The notes: generated by a model not told the origin, from the letters alone. A DNA stretch of 64,000 nucleotides from Martinezella tropici (GCA_000799755.1 JUHI01000025.1:28859-92858); one strand, 5' to 3'; numbered from the stretch's first letter, positions 45,260-54,765 are shown. Numbers and translations: made by a program.

Positions 45260-46233
45260 CCCTATCGTCCGAAAAGACCCCCGCCTTGGCCGTCGACGGG
45301 CTGGTCAAGACCTTCGACGTCTCCGCCCCCTGGCTCAACCGGGTGGTCGAGCGCAAGCCGCGTCAGTTCCTGCAGGCGGTCAACGAGATCAGTTTTGCGG
45401 TTCCGGCCGGGGGCTGTCTCAGCATCGTCGGCGAAAGCGGCTGCGGCAAATCCACCGTCGCACGACTGGTGACAGGCCTCTACAAGCCGACAAGCGGCGA
45501 GATCCGCTTCGCGCCGGGGCGCGGCGGCACGCCGCTGTCAGCCCAGATGATCTTTCAGGACCCCTATGCTTCCCTCAATCCGCGCTGGCGGGTCAAGAAC
45601 ATCATCGCCGAGCCGCTGCGCGAACTGAAGCTACGCAACTCGGCGAAGGAAATCATCGAGCGGGTCGAGGAACTGTTGCTGACTGTCGGACTTTCGGTTT
45701 CGGACGGCGAGAAATTCCCGCACGAGTTCTCCGGCGGCCAGCGCCAGCGCATCTCGATTGCCCGTGCGCTTGCAAGCGAGCCGGAATTTCTTGTCTGCGA
45801 CGAGCCTACCTCCGCGCTTGACGTTTCCGTGCAGGCACAGGTCCTGAACCTGATGCGACGGCTGCAGGACGAGCTGGGCCTCACCTATCTCTTCATCAGC
45901 CACGATATGAGCGTCGTCCGCCACATGTCGGATCGGATCGCGGTGATGTATCTAGGCCGGATTGTCGAGGAAGGAGAGACGGAGGCGCTATTTGCACGCC
46001 CGCGCCATCCCTACACCCAGCTGCTTCTGGAAACCATCCCGAACATCGATGCGCCAAGGCGCGATCGTGAACTGGCCGGTGGCGAAGTACCGAGCCCGCT
46101 CAAGCCCCCTTCGGGTTGCGCTTTCCATCCACGATGCCCGCTGGCAACGATCAGATGTTCGGCCGAGGTGCCGGCGGTTCGAACATTGTCGAACGGAACG
46201 CGGATTGCATGCCATCTGGTGGATGACGAATAA
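45256..46233 (+). CDS. Peptide-type ABC ATPase (DppF-like)
   Basis: A 325-residue ATPase with Walker A GESGCGKST (about residues 60-68), signature FSGGQRQR, Walker B LVCDEPTSALD, switch His in FISHDMS and a C-terminal Cys domain (CAFHPRCPLATIRC). The start is at the ATGA overlap with the DppD-like gene. It is the last gene of the operon and ends 21 bases before the convergent GntR gene. Confidence 0.93.
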   Translation: MTLSSEKTPALAVDGLVKTFDVSAPWLNRVVERKPRQFLQAVNEISFAVPAGGCLSIVGESGCGKSTVARLVTGLYKPTSGEIRFAPGRGGTPLSAQMIFQDPYASLNPRWRVKNIIAEPLRELKLRNSAKEIIERVEELLLTVGLSVSDGEKFPHEFSGGQRQRISIARALASEPEFLVCDEPTSALDVSVQAQVLNLMRRLQDELGLTYLFISHDMSVVRHMSDRIAVMYLGRIVEEGETEALFARPRHPYTQLLLETIPNIDAPRRDRELAGGEVPSPLKPPSGCAFHPRCPLATIRCSAEVPAVRTLSNGTRIACHLVDDE

Positions 46234-46254
46234 GGAAGATCGCCTGCGGCGGCC

Positions 46255-46932
46255 TCAGGCGAGCGCCGCACGCAGGTCGTGGGAAAGGTCACGGATCTCA
46301 GTCAGATCGAGTTCCGATTCGACGTGTTCAAGGTGATGCGCCATGAGATGCGTCGCCTTGTGTACATCATTGCTGACAATAGCCTCGACGATCTCGGCAT
46401 GCTCGTCCGGGCCGCAATTGAAGCGGTTGGTATTGCGATAAACGGCTGTGATCAGGGAGGAACGAGCGATCAGATCGCGCATCGTCGAAAACAGAAAGTC
46501 CGAGCCGACGGTTTCCGCCAGCAGCAGATGGAAGCCGCCGGAGAGCTTGATGATGTCGGTGGTGACATCATCCGTATTGGCGATGCGCTCCTTGGCAACA
46601 TGGTCGCGCAAACGCTTCACATCAGCCTTGGAGATGCCCTTGCAGAGCCGCTCTACGACGCAACGCTCGACCGTGCGGCGGACGAAAAACACATCCCGGG
46701 CTTCTTCGACGGAAGGCTTCGAGACAAAGGCGCCACGGTTGGGAATGATCATGACAAGCCCATCGCGCTGCAATGTCGACAGCGCCTGGCGGATGCGCGC
46801 GCGGCTGACATGGAAGATCGCGGCCATCTGCTCTTCCTTGAGCTGAACGCCGGGTCTCAGCCTTCTTTCCGCGATGGACAGCCAGACCTTCTCGACAATC
46901 TGCTCAACGGAGGTCCCGTTTTGATCGGTCAT
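46255..46932 (-). CDS. GntR-family regulator (FCD) of the amidohydrolase regulon
   Basis: A 225-residue regulator with a winged helix (MAAIFHVSRARIRQALSTLQ, about residues 35-54) and an FCD domain (metal ligands plausibly in GGFHLLLAE and MAHHLEHVE). The start is the ATG after GAGGAG; a GTG three codons upstream is weaker. It is divergent from the flavin reductase gene with operator elements between, and the same operator stands at the two other promoter regions of the block, so it probably controls 35988-48441. Confidence 0.88.
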   Translation of the reverse strand: MTDQNGTSVEQIVEKVWLSIAERRLRPGVQLKEEQMAAIFHVSRARIRQALSTLQRDGLVMIIPNRGAFVSKPSVEEARDVFFVRRTVERCVVERLCKGISKADVKRLRDHVAKERIANTDDVTTDIIKLSGGFHLLLAETVGSDFLFSTMRDLIARSSLITAVYRNTNRFNCGPDEHAEIVEAIVSNDVHKATHLMAHHLEHVESELDLTEIRDLSHDLRAALA

Positions 46933-47012
46933 GAGTTGCACTCCTCGTTAAGGCTAGAGAAGCGTGATGCGAAGGAAAAAGTCAATCACAACAATTGGAT
47001 TTTGATTGCAGC

Positions 47013-47055
47013 ATTGTTGACAATATGAAATGATATTGTCAATCATAAATTGACA
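47013..47055. promoter_or_regulatory. GntR operator cluster, site C
   Basis: ATTGTTGACAAT (47013-47024), ATTGTCAAT (47034-47042) and TTGACA (47050-47055) fill the promoter region between the divergent GntR and flavin reductase genes. The elements match sites A and B, supporting autoregulation and control of the racemase operon. Confidence 0.7.
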
Positions 47056-47068
47056 CACGGATCACGCG

Positions 47069-47704
47069 ATGGAATTCGACTTTGCCGAGCTTGAGCCTCA
47101 GAGCCGTTATCGGCTTTTGACGAACTTCGTCGGGCCTCGCCCGATCGCTCTGGTGACGACGCGTTCGCCGGCCGGGCACAACAATGCCGCGCCGATGAGC
47201 TTCTTCAACGTCTTCTCGCACGACCCGCCGATCGTCATCCTGGGCATACAACCAAGGCTAAGCGGCGAGGAAAAGGATACCGTCGCCAATATCCGCCGAA
47301 CGCAGGAATTTGCGATCAACATGGTCGATATGCCGATCTCGCAGCAGATGCTGGTCTGTGGTCTCGGATTCGACAGCGAGATCGACGAACTCGCAATGGC
47401 CGGGCTAACAGCCACTCCCTGCCGCAAGATCGATGCCGCCTATGCCGCCGAATCCCCTTGCGTCTTCGAATGCAAGGTCGAACGGCTGATCGACTATCCG
47501 CGCCGCACCCTCGTGCTTGGCGAAGTCGTCCACATGCATGTGCGCCGCAATTGCCTCGACGAGGCTGGACATTATGTCGACCCCGAAAACTACCAGCCGA
47601 TAGCCCGTTTGCACGCCGACAACTACATCGTCTCGGATCGTCAGTTCGTCCTCAAGGCCCCGCCCATCGGTGATTTTCTCACGCCGCAAGACAAGGATCG
47701 ATGA
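47069..47704 (+). CDS. Flavin reductase-like FMN-binding protein
   Basis: A 211-residue split-barrel flavoprotein with VGPRPIALVTTRS (about residues 22-34), NNAAPMSFFNVFSHDPPIVIL (start about 38) and FAINMVDMPI (about 80). Relatives bind FMN and either supply reduced flavin to a monooxygenase or act directly as reductases. No monooxygenase is encoded nearby, so a direct reductase role is likelier. It overlaps the racemase gene by ATGA. Confidence 0.85.
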   Translation: MEFDFAELEPQSRYRLLTNFVGPRPIALVTTRSPAGHNNAAPMSFFNVFSHDPPIVILGIQPRLSGEEKDTVANIRRTQEFAINMVDMPISQQMLVCGLGFDSEIDELAMAGLTATPCRKIDAAYAAESPCVFECKVERLIDYPRRTLVLGEVVHMHVRRNCLDEAGHYVDPENYQPIARLHADNYIVSDRQFVLKAPPIGDFLTPQDKDR

Positions 47705-48441
47705 AAGGTCCCGCCGCAATGCACATACGTCTCATCAATCCGAACTCCACGGCGTCCATGACGGCGCAGGCGCTGGATAGCGCCCTTCGCGTCAAGCAAG
47801 TCGAGACGGAGGTCTCCGCGGTCAATCCGAGCGACACACCCGTCAGCATCGAAGGCAGTGCCGACGAGGCGGCCGCCATGCCGGGCATGCTTGCGGAAAT
47901 CCGCAAGGGGGAAGTCCTCGGGGTCGACGCCTATGTCCTCGCCTGTTTCGACGACCCGGGCCTGCATGCCGCGCGTGAAGTGGCGCGCGGCCCGGTCATC
48001 GGCATTTGCCAGGCGGCCGTCCAGGTCGCGATGACGATCAGCCGTAGGTTCTCGATCATCACCACCCTGCCCCGCTCCATTCCAATCATCGAGGATCTTG
48101 TCAGCGATTATGGCGCCGAACGTCATTGCCGCAATGTCCGCGCCATCGACCTGCCGGTCCTTGGATTGGAAGAAGACCCGGTCGAAGCGGAACGCCTGCT
48201 GATCGATGAAATCGAGAAGGCCAAAAAGGACGATCGCGCCGAAGCCATCATTCTTGGCTGCGCCGGCATGTCCTCCCTTTGCGATCGGCTGCAGGCGGCA
48301 ACCGGCGTTCCGGTCATCGACGGCGTAACGGCCGCGATCAAGCTGGCTGAAGCCCTGGTCGGGGCCGGCTACATGACATCGAAGGTCAATGCCTACGATT
48401 TTCCGCGCATCAAGGGAGGCGAGTGCCGGGCCTGCGCCTAA
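47701..48441 (+). CDS. Asp/Glu/hydantoin racemase family protein
   Basis: A 246-residue racemase with the two-Cys catalytic arrangement of the family: VLACFDDPG (Cys about 81) and ILGCAGMSS (Cys about 186), with the N-terminal INPNSTASMT. Family members racemise hydantoins, aspartate, glutamate or allantoin. The sixth codon after the first ATG is a second Met; the first, which overlaps the upstream stop, is used. With three amidohydrolases in the regulon it supports breakdown of a chiral cyclic ureide or imide. Confidence 0.85.
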   Translation: MKGPAAMHIRLINPNSTASMTAQALDSALRVKQVETEVSAVNPSDTPVSIEGSADEAAAMPGMLAEIRKGEVLGVDAYVLACFDDPGLHAAREVARGPVIGICQAAVQVAMTISRRFSIITTLPRSIPIIEDLVSDYGAERHCRNVRAIDLPVLGLEEDPVEAERLLIDEIEKAKKDDRAEAIILGCAGMSSLCDRLQAATGVPVIDGVTAAIKLAEALVGAGYMTSKVNAYDFPRIKGGECRACA

Positions 48442-48680
48442 GTCGCCTCGAATGAGGGCGACGTCAGGCAGTCAGGCCTACGCCAGGACATCGATTTGGC
48501 GTTGCCAATCAGGGCCGCCCGCCTATCGCACGCATCTTTGGACGCCGGACGGGTTGTTGCTCGACCGGCGTGTGCCGACCTACACCTAAGTATGATTCAG
48601 TACGACATCCCATGCGGCTAGCCTGCGTGCATTATTCGGCACGTCCCCGGTTCAATCCGGGCATTATGCGAGGATCTCGT

Positions 48681-49514
48681 ATGTATCAGGATTCCATTGT
48701 CAATTTTGCCACGTCGGGCGAGCATAAAGCCCACATCGTGCGCACACAGCTATTCGCCTTCCTCATCGGCGCGGCGATGGCGGGTGCCTATATCGGCTTT
48801 GGCGACATCATCATGTTTACCGCCGGCGCGCATGTCGACCCCGCATGGGCCCATCTGATCATGGGAGCCGTATTTTCGTCAGCCTTGACGATCGTCGTTT
48901 TTGCCGGTTCCGAGCTCTTTACCGGAACCGCAATGTACATGCCGCTTGCCGTTCTGACACGGAGGGCCGGGGTTGTGGACATGATTCTCGTCTGGGTCGC
49001 CGCCTGGGTCGGCAATCTGATCGGCGCCGTGGTGCTCGCCGGTCTCTTTCATCTTGCCGGCGGCGGGGTACTACTCGGCGACGGCAGTCAGGAGTTTTTC
49101 GCAGTCGTCTCCGCCAAGATGTCGGCAAGCTCTCTTGCTCTCTTTGCCCGCGGCATCCTGTGCAATTGGCTCGTCTGCCTGGCGATCTGGATGGCGGGAC
49201 GCACTGATAACGCAGCAGCCAAGATCATGCTGATCTTCTGGCCGATCACCATTTTCGTTGCCGCCGGCTACGAACATTCGGTCGCCAACATGTTCACCTT
49301 CTCGATGGCTCTGCTTGGCGATCACCCCGCCAACATCACGCTTGCCGGTGCCGTCCACAACCTCATCTGGGTCACGCTCGGCAACCTGATCGGTGGTGCA
49401 ATATTCATGGCGCTCGGCTATTGGGCGCAGTTTCAAAGCAGCGGTCACGTCTCTTTCGTCCCGGCTACGACACCAATTCGTACCGGTGCTTCCCACAAGC
49501 AGAGCCAGACCTAA
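48681..49514 (+). CDS. Formate/nitrite transporter family channel (NirC/FocA-like)
   Basis: A 277-residue membrane protein with six predicted helices and FNT signatures GAAMAGAYIGFGDII (about residues 31-45), FAGSELFTGTAMYM (about 75-88), GILCNWLVCLAIWMA (about 153-167) and FEHSV-like AGYEHSVANM. FNT pentamers conduct formate, nitrite or hydrosulfide. The start was moved to the ATG after AGGATCTCGT. The 239-base gap upstream holds a GTCGCC/GGCGAC hairpin near 48441-48463 but no gene. It lies upstream of a sensor kinase that may control it. Confidence 0.88.
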   Translation: MYQDSIVNFATSGEHKAHIVRTQLFAFLIGAAMAGAYIGFGDIIMFTAGAHVDPAWAHLIMGAVFSSALTIVVFAGSELFTGTAMYMPLAVLTRRAGVVDMILVWVAAWVGNLIGAVVLAGLFHLAGGGVLLGDGSQEFFAVVSAKMSASSLALFARGILCNWLVCLAIWMAGRTDNAAAKIMLIFWPITIFVAAGYEHSVANMFTFSMALLGDHPANITLAGAVHNLIWVTLGNLIGGAIFMALGYWAQFQSSGHVSFVPATTPIRTGASHKQSQT

Positions 49515-49685
49515 TCGCTCTACCGCGCGCCCATTCGGTGCGCGGCCGCCGGCAGATAAAAGCGACTGCTGGACGACCCCATGCCTCGACGTTATCGTCG
49601 CCGTCACTTGCCGCCATTACACCTATGGATAGGTTCAAAGGCGCCAGCAAAGGCATAGGCTTGGGAGCGAACAGGCTGTAAGAAC

Positions 49686-51287
49686 ATGATGAGAGCACCG
49701 CTGCTATTTCGCGCACACGACCCTGGAGGCCGCTATAATGCGGCCTTCGGCTTTGCCGCCATTGCGCTTGCGATCTTCGTATTCTACATCGACACCTACA
49801 CCGACATAGAAGGCGCCATAGCGATTTTCTATGTCGTCAGCATGCTTCTCGCCGCTCAGGCAATGACGCGCGTCGGCCTGTTGCTCGCGGCAATCGGCTG
49901 CGCCTTTCTGACCGTTCTCTCCTATGTCATGACCCATGTTTCCTATGCCATCGCCCATGGCGCGGACGTGGATCTTCAATCGACAATCCGCCTCTTCGGC
50001 GCGTTGGCTGCATTGATCGTCACGACCATGCTGCTGCTGAAGACGGAAACGGCTCGCCTCGGCCTGCTTTCGACCAACTCCGCCCTTAAGAAAAGCGAGG
50101 CGCGGTATCGTTCTATTTTCGACTGTACGCGCGTCGCGCTCTGGGAACGGGACTATTCGAAACTATACAACTACCTGAGCATCATTCGCATCCGGGGCGT
50201 TACAAACATAGGGGCTTACGCCGGAAGCAACCCGCGTTTTCTGGACGATTGCCTGGGCCTGATCAGGGTCGTCGCAGCCAATGAAGCGGCAAGCGAGTTG
50301 CTCGGCTCCCGGTCCTCCGCCATCAATGTCCTGCGTGCCGCCGTCCATACCGAACGCCAGACACTGATCGATATGCTTCAGGCGATCATGGACGGGAAAA
50401 GAATCTTCGAAGGAAACGTCAGGCTGCGAACCGATAGCGGCGAAGAAAAGCTTGTGCTGATAAGCATCAACCTTCCGGAGGACCCGGCTGCTTTCAATCG
50501 CGTCGTCGTCAGCATGGTCGACAATACGCAGCGCGAAATGGCGCTCAAGGCCCGGGTTGAAGCACAGGCGGAGTTGACGAAGGCAGCGAAGGCCGCAACG
50601 GTCGGCGCCATGTCCGCTTCTCTTGCCCATGAACTCAATCAGCCGCTCGGCGCAAACGTGGTCAACGCGCAAACCCTGTTGCGATGGCTCGACCGCAAAC
50701 CGCCGGATCTATCCGCCGCGCGACGCTCGGCGGAAAGGATGGTCCGCGACAGCCAGCGGGCAAGCGAAATCATCCACAATGCCCGCAGCCTGCTTGCTCC
50801 GTCGACCAACAAGCTGGAAATTGTCGATATCGATGAGCTGATCGAGGAAACGATAGGCTTGATGGAACACGAGCTTCAGCGGAGCAGAACGGAAGCGCGT
50901 TTCGCGCATGGTGCGAAGTTGCCACCCGTTTCGACCGTGAAAATCGAACTCCAGCAAGTGTTGATCAACCTGATCACCAATGCCATCCAAGCCATGGAGG
51001 AGGCGGGGAGCCGCGAACGGATCGTCACGATCCTATCAGAACTTGAGGATTGCGATCATGTCTCCATCGTCGTTCGCGACACCGGACCGGGCATCGATCC
51101 AGACGCGAAGGATAAGCTGTTCTCGCCGTTCTTCACGACCAAGGCAAAGGGCATGGGCATGGGTCTTTCCATATGCCGCAGCACGCTTGAGGCGCGGGGC
51201 GGAATGCTTGATGGTACGAATCATCCCGAAGGCGGTGCAATCTTTCAGATACGCCTCCCGATGAAGCCGGAGATGGAACATGCCTGA
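49686..51287 (+). CDS. Membrane sensor histidine kinase (FixL/DctB-like)
   Basis: A 533-residue kinase with three or four N-terminal transmembrane helices (about residues 20-40, 50-90 and 101-116) and a PAS-like region starting at SEARYRSIFDCTRVALWER (about 138). The HisKA box is LAHELNQPLGAN (about 316-327), and the ATPase domain has NLITNAIQAME, DTGPGIDP and GMGMGLSICRS. Two Met codons open the frame and the ribosome binding site is weak. It overlaps its regulator by eight bases. The signal is unknown; no haem-ligating His context typical of FixL was recognised. Confidence 0.88.
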   Translation: MMRAPLLFRAHDPGGRYNAAFGFAAIALAIFVFYIDTYTDIEGAIAIFYVVSMLLAAQAMTRVGLLLAAIGCAFLTVLSYVMTHVSYAIAHGADVDLQSTIRLFGALAALIVTTMLLLKTETARLGLLSTNSALKKSEARYRSIFDCTRVALWERDYSKLYNYLSIIRIRGVTNIGAYAGSNPRFLDDCLGLIRVVAANEAASELLGSRSSAINVLRAAVHTERQTLIDMLQAIMDGKRIFEGNVRLRTDSGEEKLVLISINLPEDPAAFNRVVVSMVDNTQREMALKARVEAQAELTKAAKAATVGAMSASLAHELNQPLGANVVNAQTLLRWLDRKPPDLSAARRSAERMVRDSQRASEIIHNARSLLAPSTNKLEIVDIDELIEETIGLMEHELQRSRTEARFAHGAKLPPVSTVKIELQQVLINLITNAIQAMEEAGSRERIVTILSELEDCDHVSIVVRDTGPGIDPDAKDKLFSPFFTTKAKGMGMGLSICRSTLEARGGMLDGTNHPEGGAIFQIRLPMKPEMEHA

Positions 51288-51927
51288 CACACGCAAGTCG
51301 CCGACAGTGCCGTCTGCTCCAATCATCTTCATCGTTGACGACGACTTGTCGATGCGCGAGGCGCTGATTGATCTGTTCCGTTCGATGAAGTTCGAAGTTG
51401 AGGCCTTCGAAAGCGCCCCGGCACTCATGCAGGCAGTGAACTTCAACCGGCCGGGATGCATCCTTCTCGATGTGCGGCTACCTGGCGTCAGCGGTCTGGA
51501 TTTCCAGGTGCATTTGGAGCGTCTCGGCAGCAAGATGCCGATCGTCTTCATGACCGGATATGGAGACATCCCGATGAGTGTCCGCGCGATGAAGGCCGGA
51601 GCGGTCGATTTCCTCACCAAACCATTCAAGGATCAGGATGTCCTCGATGCGGTTGCAGCAGCGCTGGAGCGCGATGCCGCGCACAGGCGTCTAAGCGCGC
51701 AAAGCGAGGCAATAGTCGCCCTTGCGGAACACTTGACCCCGCGTGAGCGCGAAGTCATGAAAGCCGTGGTCAAGGGATTGATGAACAAGCAGATCGCCCA
51801 CGAACTCGGGATCAGCGAAGTGACCGTGAAGCTGCATCGCGGCAACGTCATGCGAAAAATGGAGGCTCGCTCGGTCGCCGAACTCGTCAGGAAGGCCGAA
51901 GTACTGGGCGAAGAACTCACTCCGTAA
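51280..51927 (+). CDS. FixJ-family response regulator
   Basis: A 215-residue regulator with a receiver domain (FIVDDDLSM, phospho-acceptor Asp about residue 65 in ILLDVRLPG, Lys in FLTKPF) and a LuxR/FixJ helix-turn-helix (LTPREREVMKAVVKGLMNKQ, then EVTVKLHRGNVMRKM). Translation is coupled to the kinase. Likely targets are the FNT channel upstream or dhaKL downstream; no binding site could be recognised. Confidence 0.9.
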   Translation: MPDTRKSPTVPSAPIIFIVDDDLSMREALIDLFRSMKFEVEAFESAPALMQAVNFNRPGCILLDVRLPGVSGLDFQVHLERLGSKMPIVFMTGYGDIPMSVRAMKAGAVDFLTKPFKDQDVLDAVAAALERDAAHRRLSAQSEAIVALAEHLTPREREVMKAVVKGLMNKQIAHELGISEVTVKLHRGNVMRKMEARSVAELVRKAEVLGEELTP

Positions 51928-52112
51928 CAAGGTTCAAGACAGGCGGGGCACATTCGCCGCACTGGGTGATTTTCCCTGTCGGTTGATGGCATGAATAGTG
52001 GCTGTGATATGCTGCCTGCGACCCTCGGTGGGGCCGCGCGCCCGGCTCTCCTTGTCTAAGCCGGCCGAGCTGGTCGTTTGAAAACGTTTCGTGGATGTAG
52101 GAGGGAAGGATC

Positions 52113-53807
52113 ATGAAGAAGCTTATCAACAGGCCCGCCGATGTCGTGCGGGAAATGCTTGAGGGCCTCGTCGCCCTTTCACCTGCCCTCGCCTTGCTGG
52201 ACACCGAGAATGTCGTCGTTCGTTCAGACCTTCCTGCAGCCGCCGAACGGCCCGTGGCGCTGATCTCGGGCGGCGGCGCCGGGCACGAGCCTGCCCATGC
52301 GGGCTATGTCGGACCGGGCATGCTCACAGCAGCCGTTACCGGAGAGGTCTTCACCTCACCGAGTGTCGATGCGGTTCTTACCGCCATCCGTGCCAGCGCG
52401 GGGCCGGCGGGCGCGCTTCTGATCGTCAAGAATTATACCGGCGACCGCCTGAACTTCGGTCTTGCCGCCGAATTGGCGACCGTCGAGGGCATTCCGACCG
52501 ACGTCGTTGTCGTCGCCGACGATGTGGCTCTTTCCAGCCTCGTGCCACGTGAGCGACGGCGCGGTATCGCTGGGACGGTGCTGGTGCACAAGATTGCGGG
52601 TGCCGCCGCAGCAAGCGGCAAGAGCCTGAAGGATGTAGCCGCCACCGCCCGGTCCGCGGCCTCCCGTCTCGGCACCATGGGTGTTGCACTCGGCGCCTGC
52701 ATCGTGCCGGCGGCCGGCAAAGCCGGCTTTGCTCTGGCTGAGGACGAGATCGAGCTTGGGCTCGGCATTCATGGCGAAAAGGGGGTCGAACGTACGAGAC
52801 TTCTGCCCGCCGACGCCATCACCGACCGGATCGTGGATCAGATCGCCAAGGACATGAAGCTTGCACCAGGTTCCAGTGTCGCATTGCTCGTCAACGGTCT
52901 CGGTGCGACACCGCCGATGGAGTTGGCGGTTGTCGCCCGCGGCGCAGTCACGGCGTTGCGCTCGCGCGGCCTCAGGATCAAACGGGCCTGGAGCGGTAAT
53001 TTCCTGACGGCGCTTGAAATGCCTGGTTGCTCGATTTCTCTCCTTAAGCTGGAGGATGGCGATACCGCGCTGCTGGATGCGGAAACCTCCGCGACGGCCT
53101 GGCCAAGAGGTGGTTTGATAGAGGACGTGCCGCGCATCGTTCAAGCCCCGAAGATGCCGGCGAACGAGGCGCCGCTCGGCGATACCGGCCGGTTCGATCC
53201 TCGTGAGCTGCGCCGCATCGGTCTTGCCGTCAGCGACGCGCTCGCAGCGGCGGAAGCTCATCTGACTGATCTCGACAGCAAGGCGGGCGACGGCGATCTT
53301 GGGGCAAGCATGCTCCGCGGCGCCGAAGCCATTCGTGCCTTGCCCGAAAGCGCCTGGATCAATCCCGCCAATGCACTGGTTGCGATCGGCAATGCATTGC
53401 GACGGGCAATCGCTGGAAGCTCCGGGCCTTTCTATGCGATCGCACTGACGCGAGCCGGCCGCCATCTGAGCAAGAGCAATCGCTTTTCAGCCGAAGATTT
53501 TCGCGCCGCCTTCGCAATCGGTATCGCGGCGATCAGCGAGATCGGCGGCGCCAAGCCGGGGGATCGAACCATGCTCGATGCACTTGACCCGGCGTTGCAA
53601 GCGCTTGAGATTACCGACAGCAATGCGCCTGCGGCAGAGGCTTGGAAACAGGCGGCATCGGCGGCGGCCGACGGGGCACGTCGTACGGCGGATATGGCAC
53701 CGAAGCTCGGCCGGGCGAGTTATCTCGGCGAGAGAGCGATCGGAATCGAGGACGGTGGCGCGGCAGCTGTTGCGATCTGGATGAAGGCGCTGGCGGCAAG
53801 CATCTGA
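52113..53807 (+). CDS. Dihydroxyacetone kinase, fused DhaK-DhaL
   Basis: A 564-residue ATP-dependent kinase. The N-terminal DhaK domain has GGGAGHEPAHAGYVG (about residues 53-67), TGEVFTSPS and the covalent-substrate His220 in GLGIHGEKG. A linker follows, then the C-terminal DhaL domain with the magnesium-binding DLDSKAGDGDLG (about 385-396; usually GDGDHG). It phosphorylates dihydroxyacetone or a related triose or tetrulose. The start follows TAGGAGGGAAGGATC. It stands alone between a two-component system and a convergent LysR gene. Confidence 0.9.
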   Translation: MKKLINRPADVVREMLEGLVALSPALALLDTENVVVRSDLPAAAERPVALISGGGAGHEPAHAGYVGPGMLTAAVTGEVFTSPSVDAVLTAIRASAGPAGALLIVKNYTGDRLNFGLAAELATVEGIPTDVVVVADDVALSSLVPRERRRGIAGTVLVHKIAGAAAASGKSLKDVAATARSAASRLGTMGVALGACIVPAAGKAGFALAEDEIELGLGIHGEKGVERTRLLPADAITDRIVDQIAKDMKLAPGSSVALLVNGLGATPPMELAVVARGAVTALRSRGLRIKRAWSGNFLTALEMPGCSISLLKLEDGDTALLDAETSATAWPRGGLIEDVPRIVQAPKMPANEAPLGDTGRFDPRELRRIGLAVSDALAAAEAHLTDLDSKAGDGDLGASMLRGAEAIRALPESAWINPANALVAIGNALRRAIAGSSGPFYAIALTRAGRHLSKSNRFSAEDFRAAFAIGIAAISEIGGAKPGDRTMLDALDPALQALEITDSNAPAAEAWKQAASAAADGARRTADMAPKLGRASYLGERAIGIEDGGAAAVAIWMKALAASI

Positions 53808-53835
53808 TATCGCAAGCATGTTACGTGTTTACGTG

Positions 53836-54765
53836 TCAGGTCCGATCGTCGCCAAAACCGTCCGCAGTCGCCTTGCAGGCGTGACCGAGCCAGTCGGCAA
53901 AGGCACGAACTTTCTGGCGCGCTTCGGTCCTTGCCGGCCAAAGCGCGTAATAACCGTAGCCACTGTCGATGATCCGCTCGAATGGCGCGACCAGCTCGCC
54001 GCTTTCAAGATCCTGCCGCGAGAAGACGAGATCGCCCATCGTCACGCCATAGCCGCTCGCTGCCGCGGTCATGGCGAAATCCTGCGTGTCGAAGACCTGA
54101 TGACGCGAGGCCTGAAACGAATAGGCGCCTTCGGCCTGCAGCCATAGTGTCCAGTCACTATGGCGCGGATTGGAGTGCAACAGAACGCAGTTCTGCAGGT
54201 TTTTGACCTCGGGCGGATCGCCGAGTTTTGATAGAAACTCAGGCGAGCACATCGGCGTCAGTTGCTCACGCAATAGCGGCAGCACATCCATACCGGGCCA
54301 ATGGCCGTTGCCATACGTGATGAGCATGTCGATATCGCCGACCGAAAAAGTCGGCCGCAGGAACCAGGCGGTATCGATATTGATATTCAGGTCCTCATGG
54401 TGACTGTGAAGGTCAGGCAGACGCGGCAGGAACCATTTGCGTGCGAAGGTCGGCGGCATGCGGATGGTGAGAGATCGTACCGTCGTTCGCGTTGCTTCGA
54501 ACGAGGTCTTCAGTGACGCCAGCAGACCATCGACGATCGGGATCAGCGCCATGCCACGCTCCGTCAACGCCACCTTCCGCGTATGACGCTCGAACAGGCT
54601 GCAGCCGAAATAATGCTCGAGCTGCTGCACCTGCCGGCTGATCGCACTCTGGCTGAGATTGAGCTCCGCGGCCGCCGCCGTGAAGCTGCCCGTTTCCGCG
54701 ACGACGGAAAAGGTCTGCAGCGTCTGCAACGGCGGCAGTCTGTTGTGATCGAACCTCGGCTCCAT
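53836..54765 (-). CDS. LysR-family regulator (GcvA-like)
   Basis: A 309-residue regulator with a winged helix (GSFTAAAAELNLSQSAISRQ, about residues 26-45) and an effector domain with GcvA-type features (LRPTFSVGDIDMLITYG, VFDTQDFAMTAAASGYGV). It is on the same strand as, and 75 bases downstream of, the lyase gene at 54841, so it may be the distal gene and regulator of the operon 54841-62065. It is convergent with dhaKL. Confidence 0.9.
   Translation of the reverse strand: MEPRFDHNRLPPLQTLQTFSVVAETGSFTAAAAELNLSQSAISRQVQQLEHYFGCSLFERHTRKVALTERGMALIPIVDGLLASLKTSFEATRTTVRSLTIRMPPTFARKWFLPRLPDLHSHHEDLNINIDTAWFLRPTFSVGDIDMLITYGNGHWPGMDVLPLLREQLTPMCSPEFLSKLGDPPEVKNLQNCVLLHSNPRHSDWTLWLQAEGAYSFQASRHQVFDTQDFAMTAAASGYGVTMGDLVFSRQDLESGELVAPFERIIDSGYGYYALWPARTEARQKVRAFADWLGHACKATADGFGDDRT

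Noticed and set aside
48442..48680. Possible small gene or RNA between the racemase and FNT genes
   Set aside because: Only a short GTCGCC/GGCGAC hairpin is seen, without a T-tract, conserved motif or coding signal.
52085..52100. AAACGTTT element upstream of dhaKL as a LacI-type site
   Set aside because: Only an eight-base core matches and the flanks are not symmetrical; no LacI gene is adjacent.
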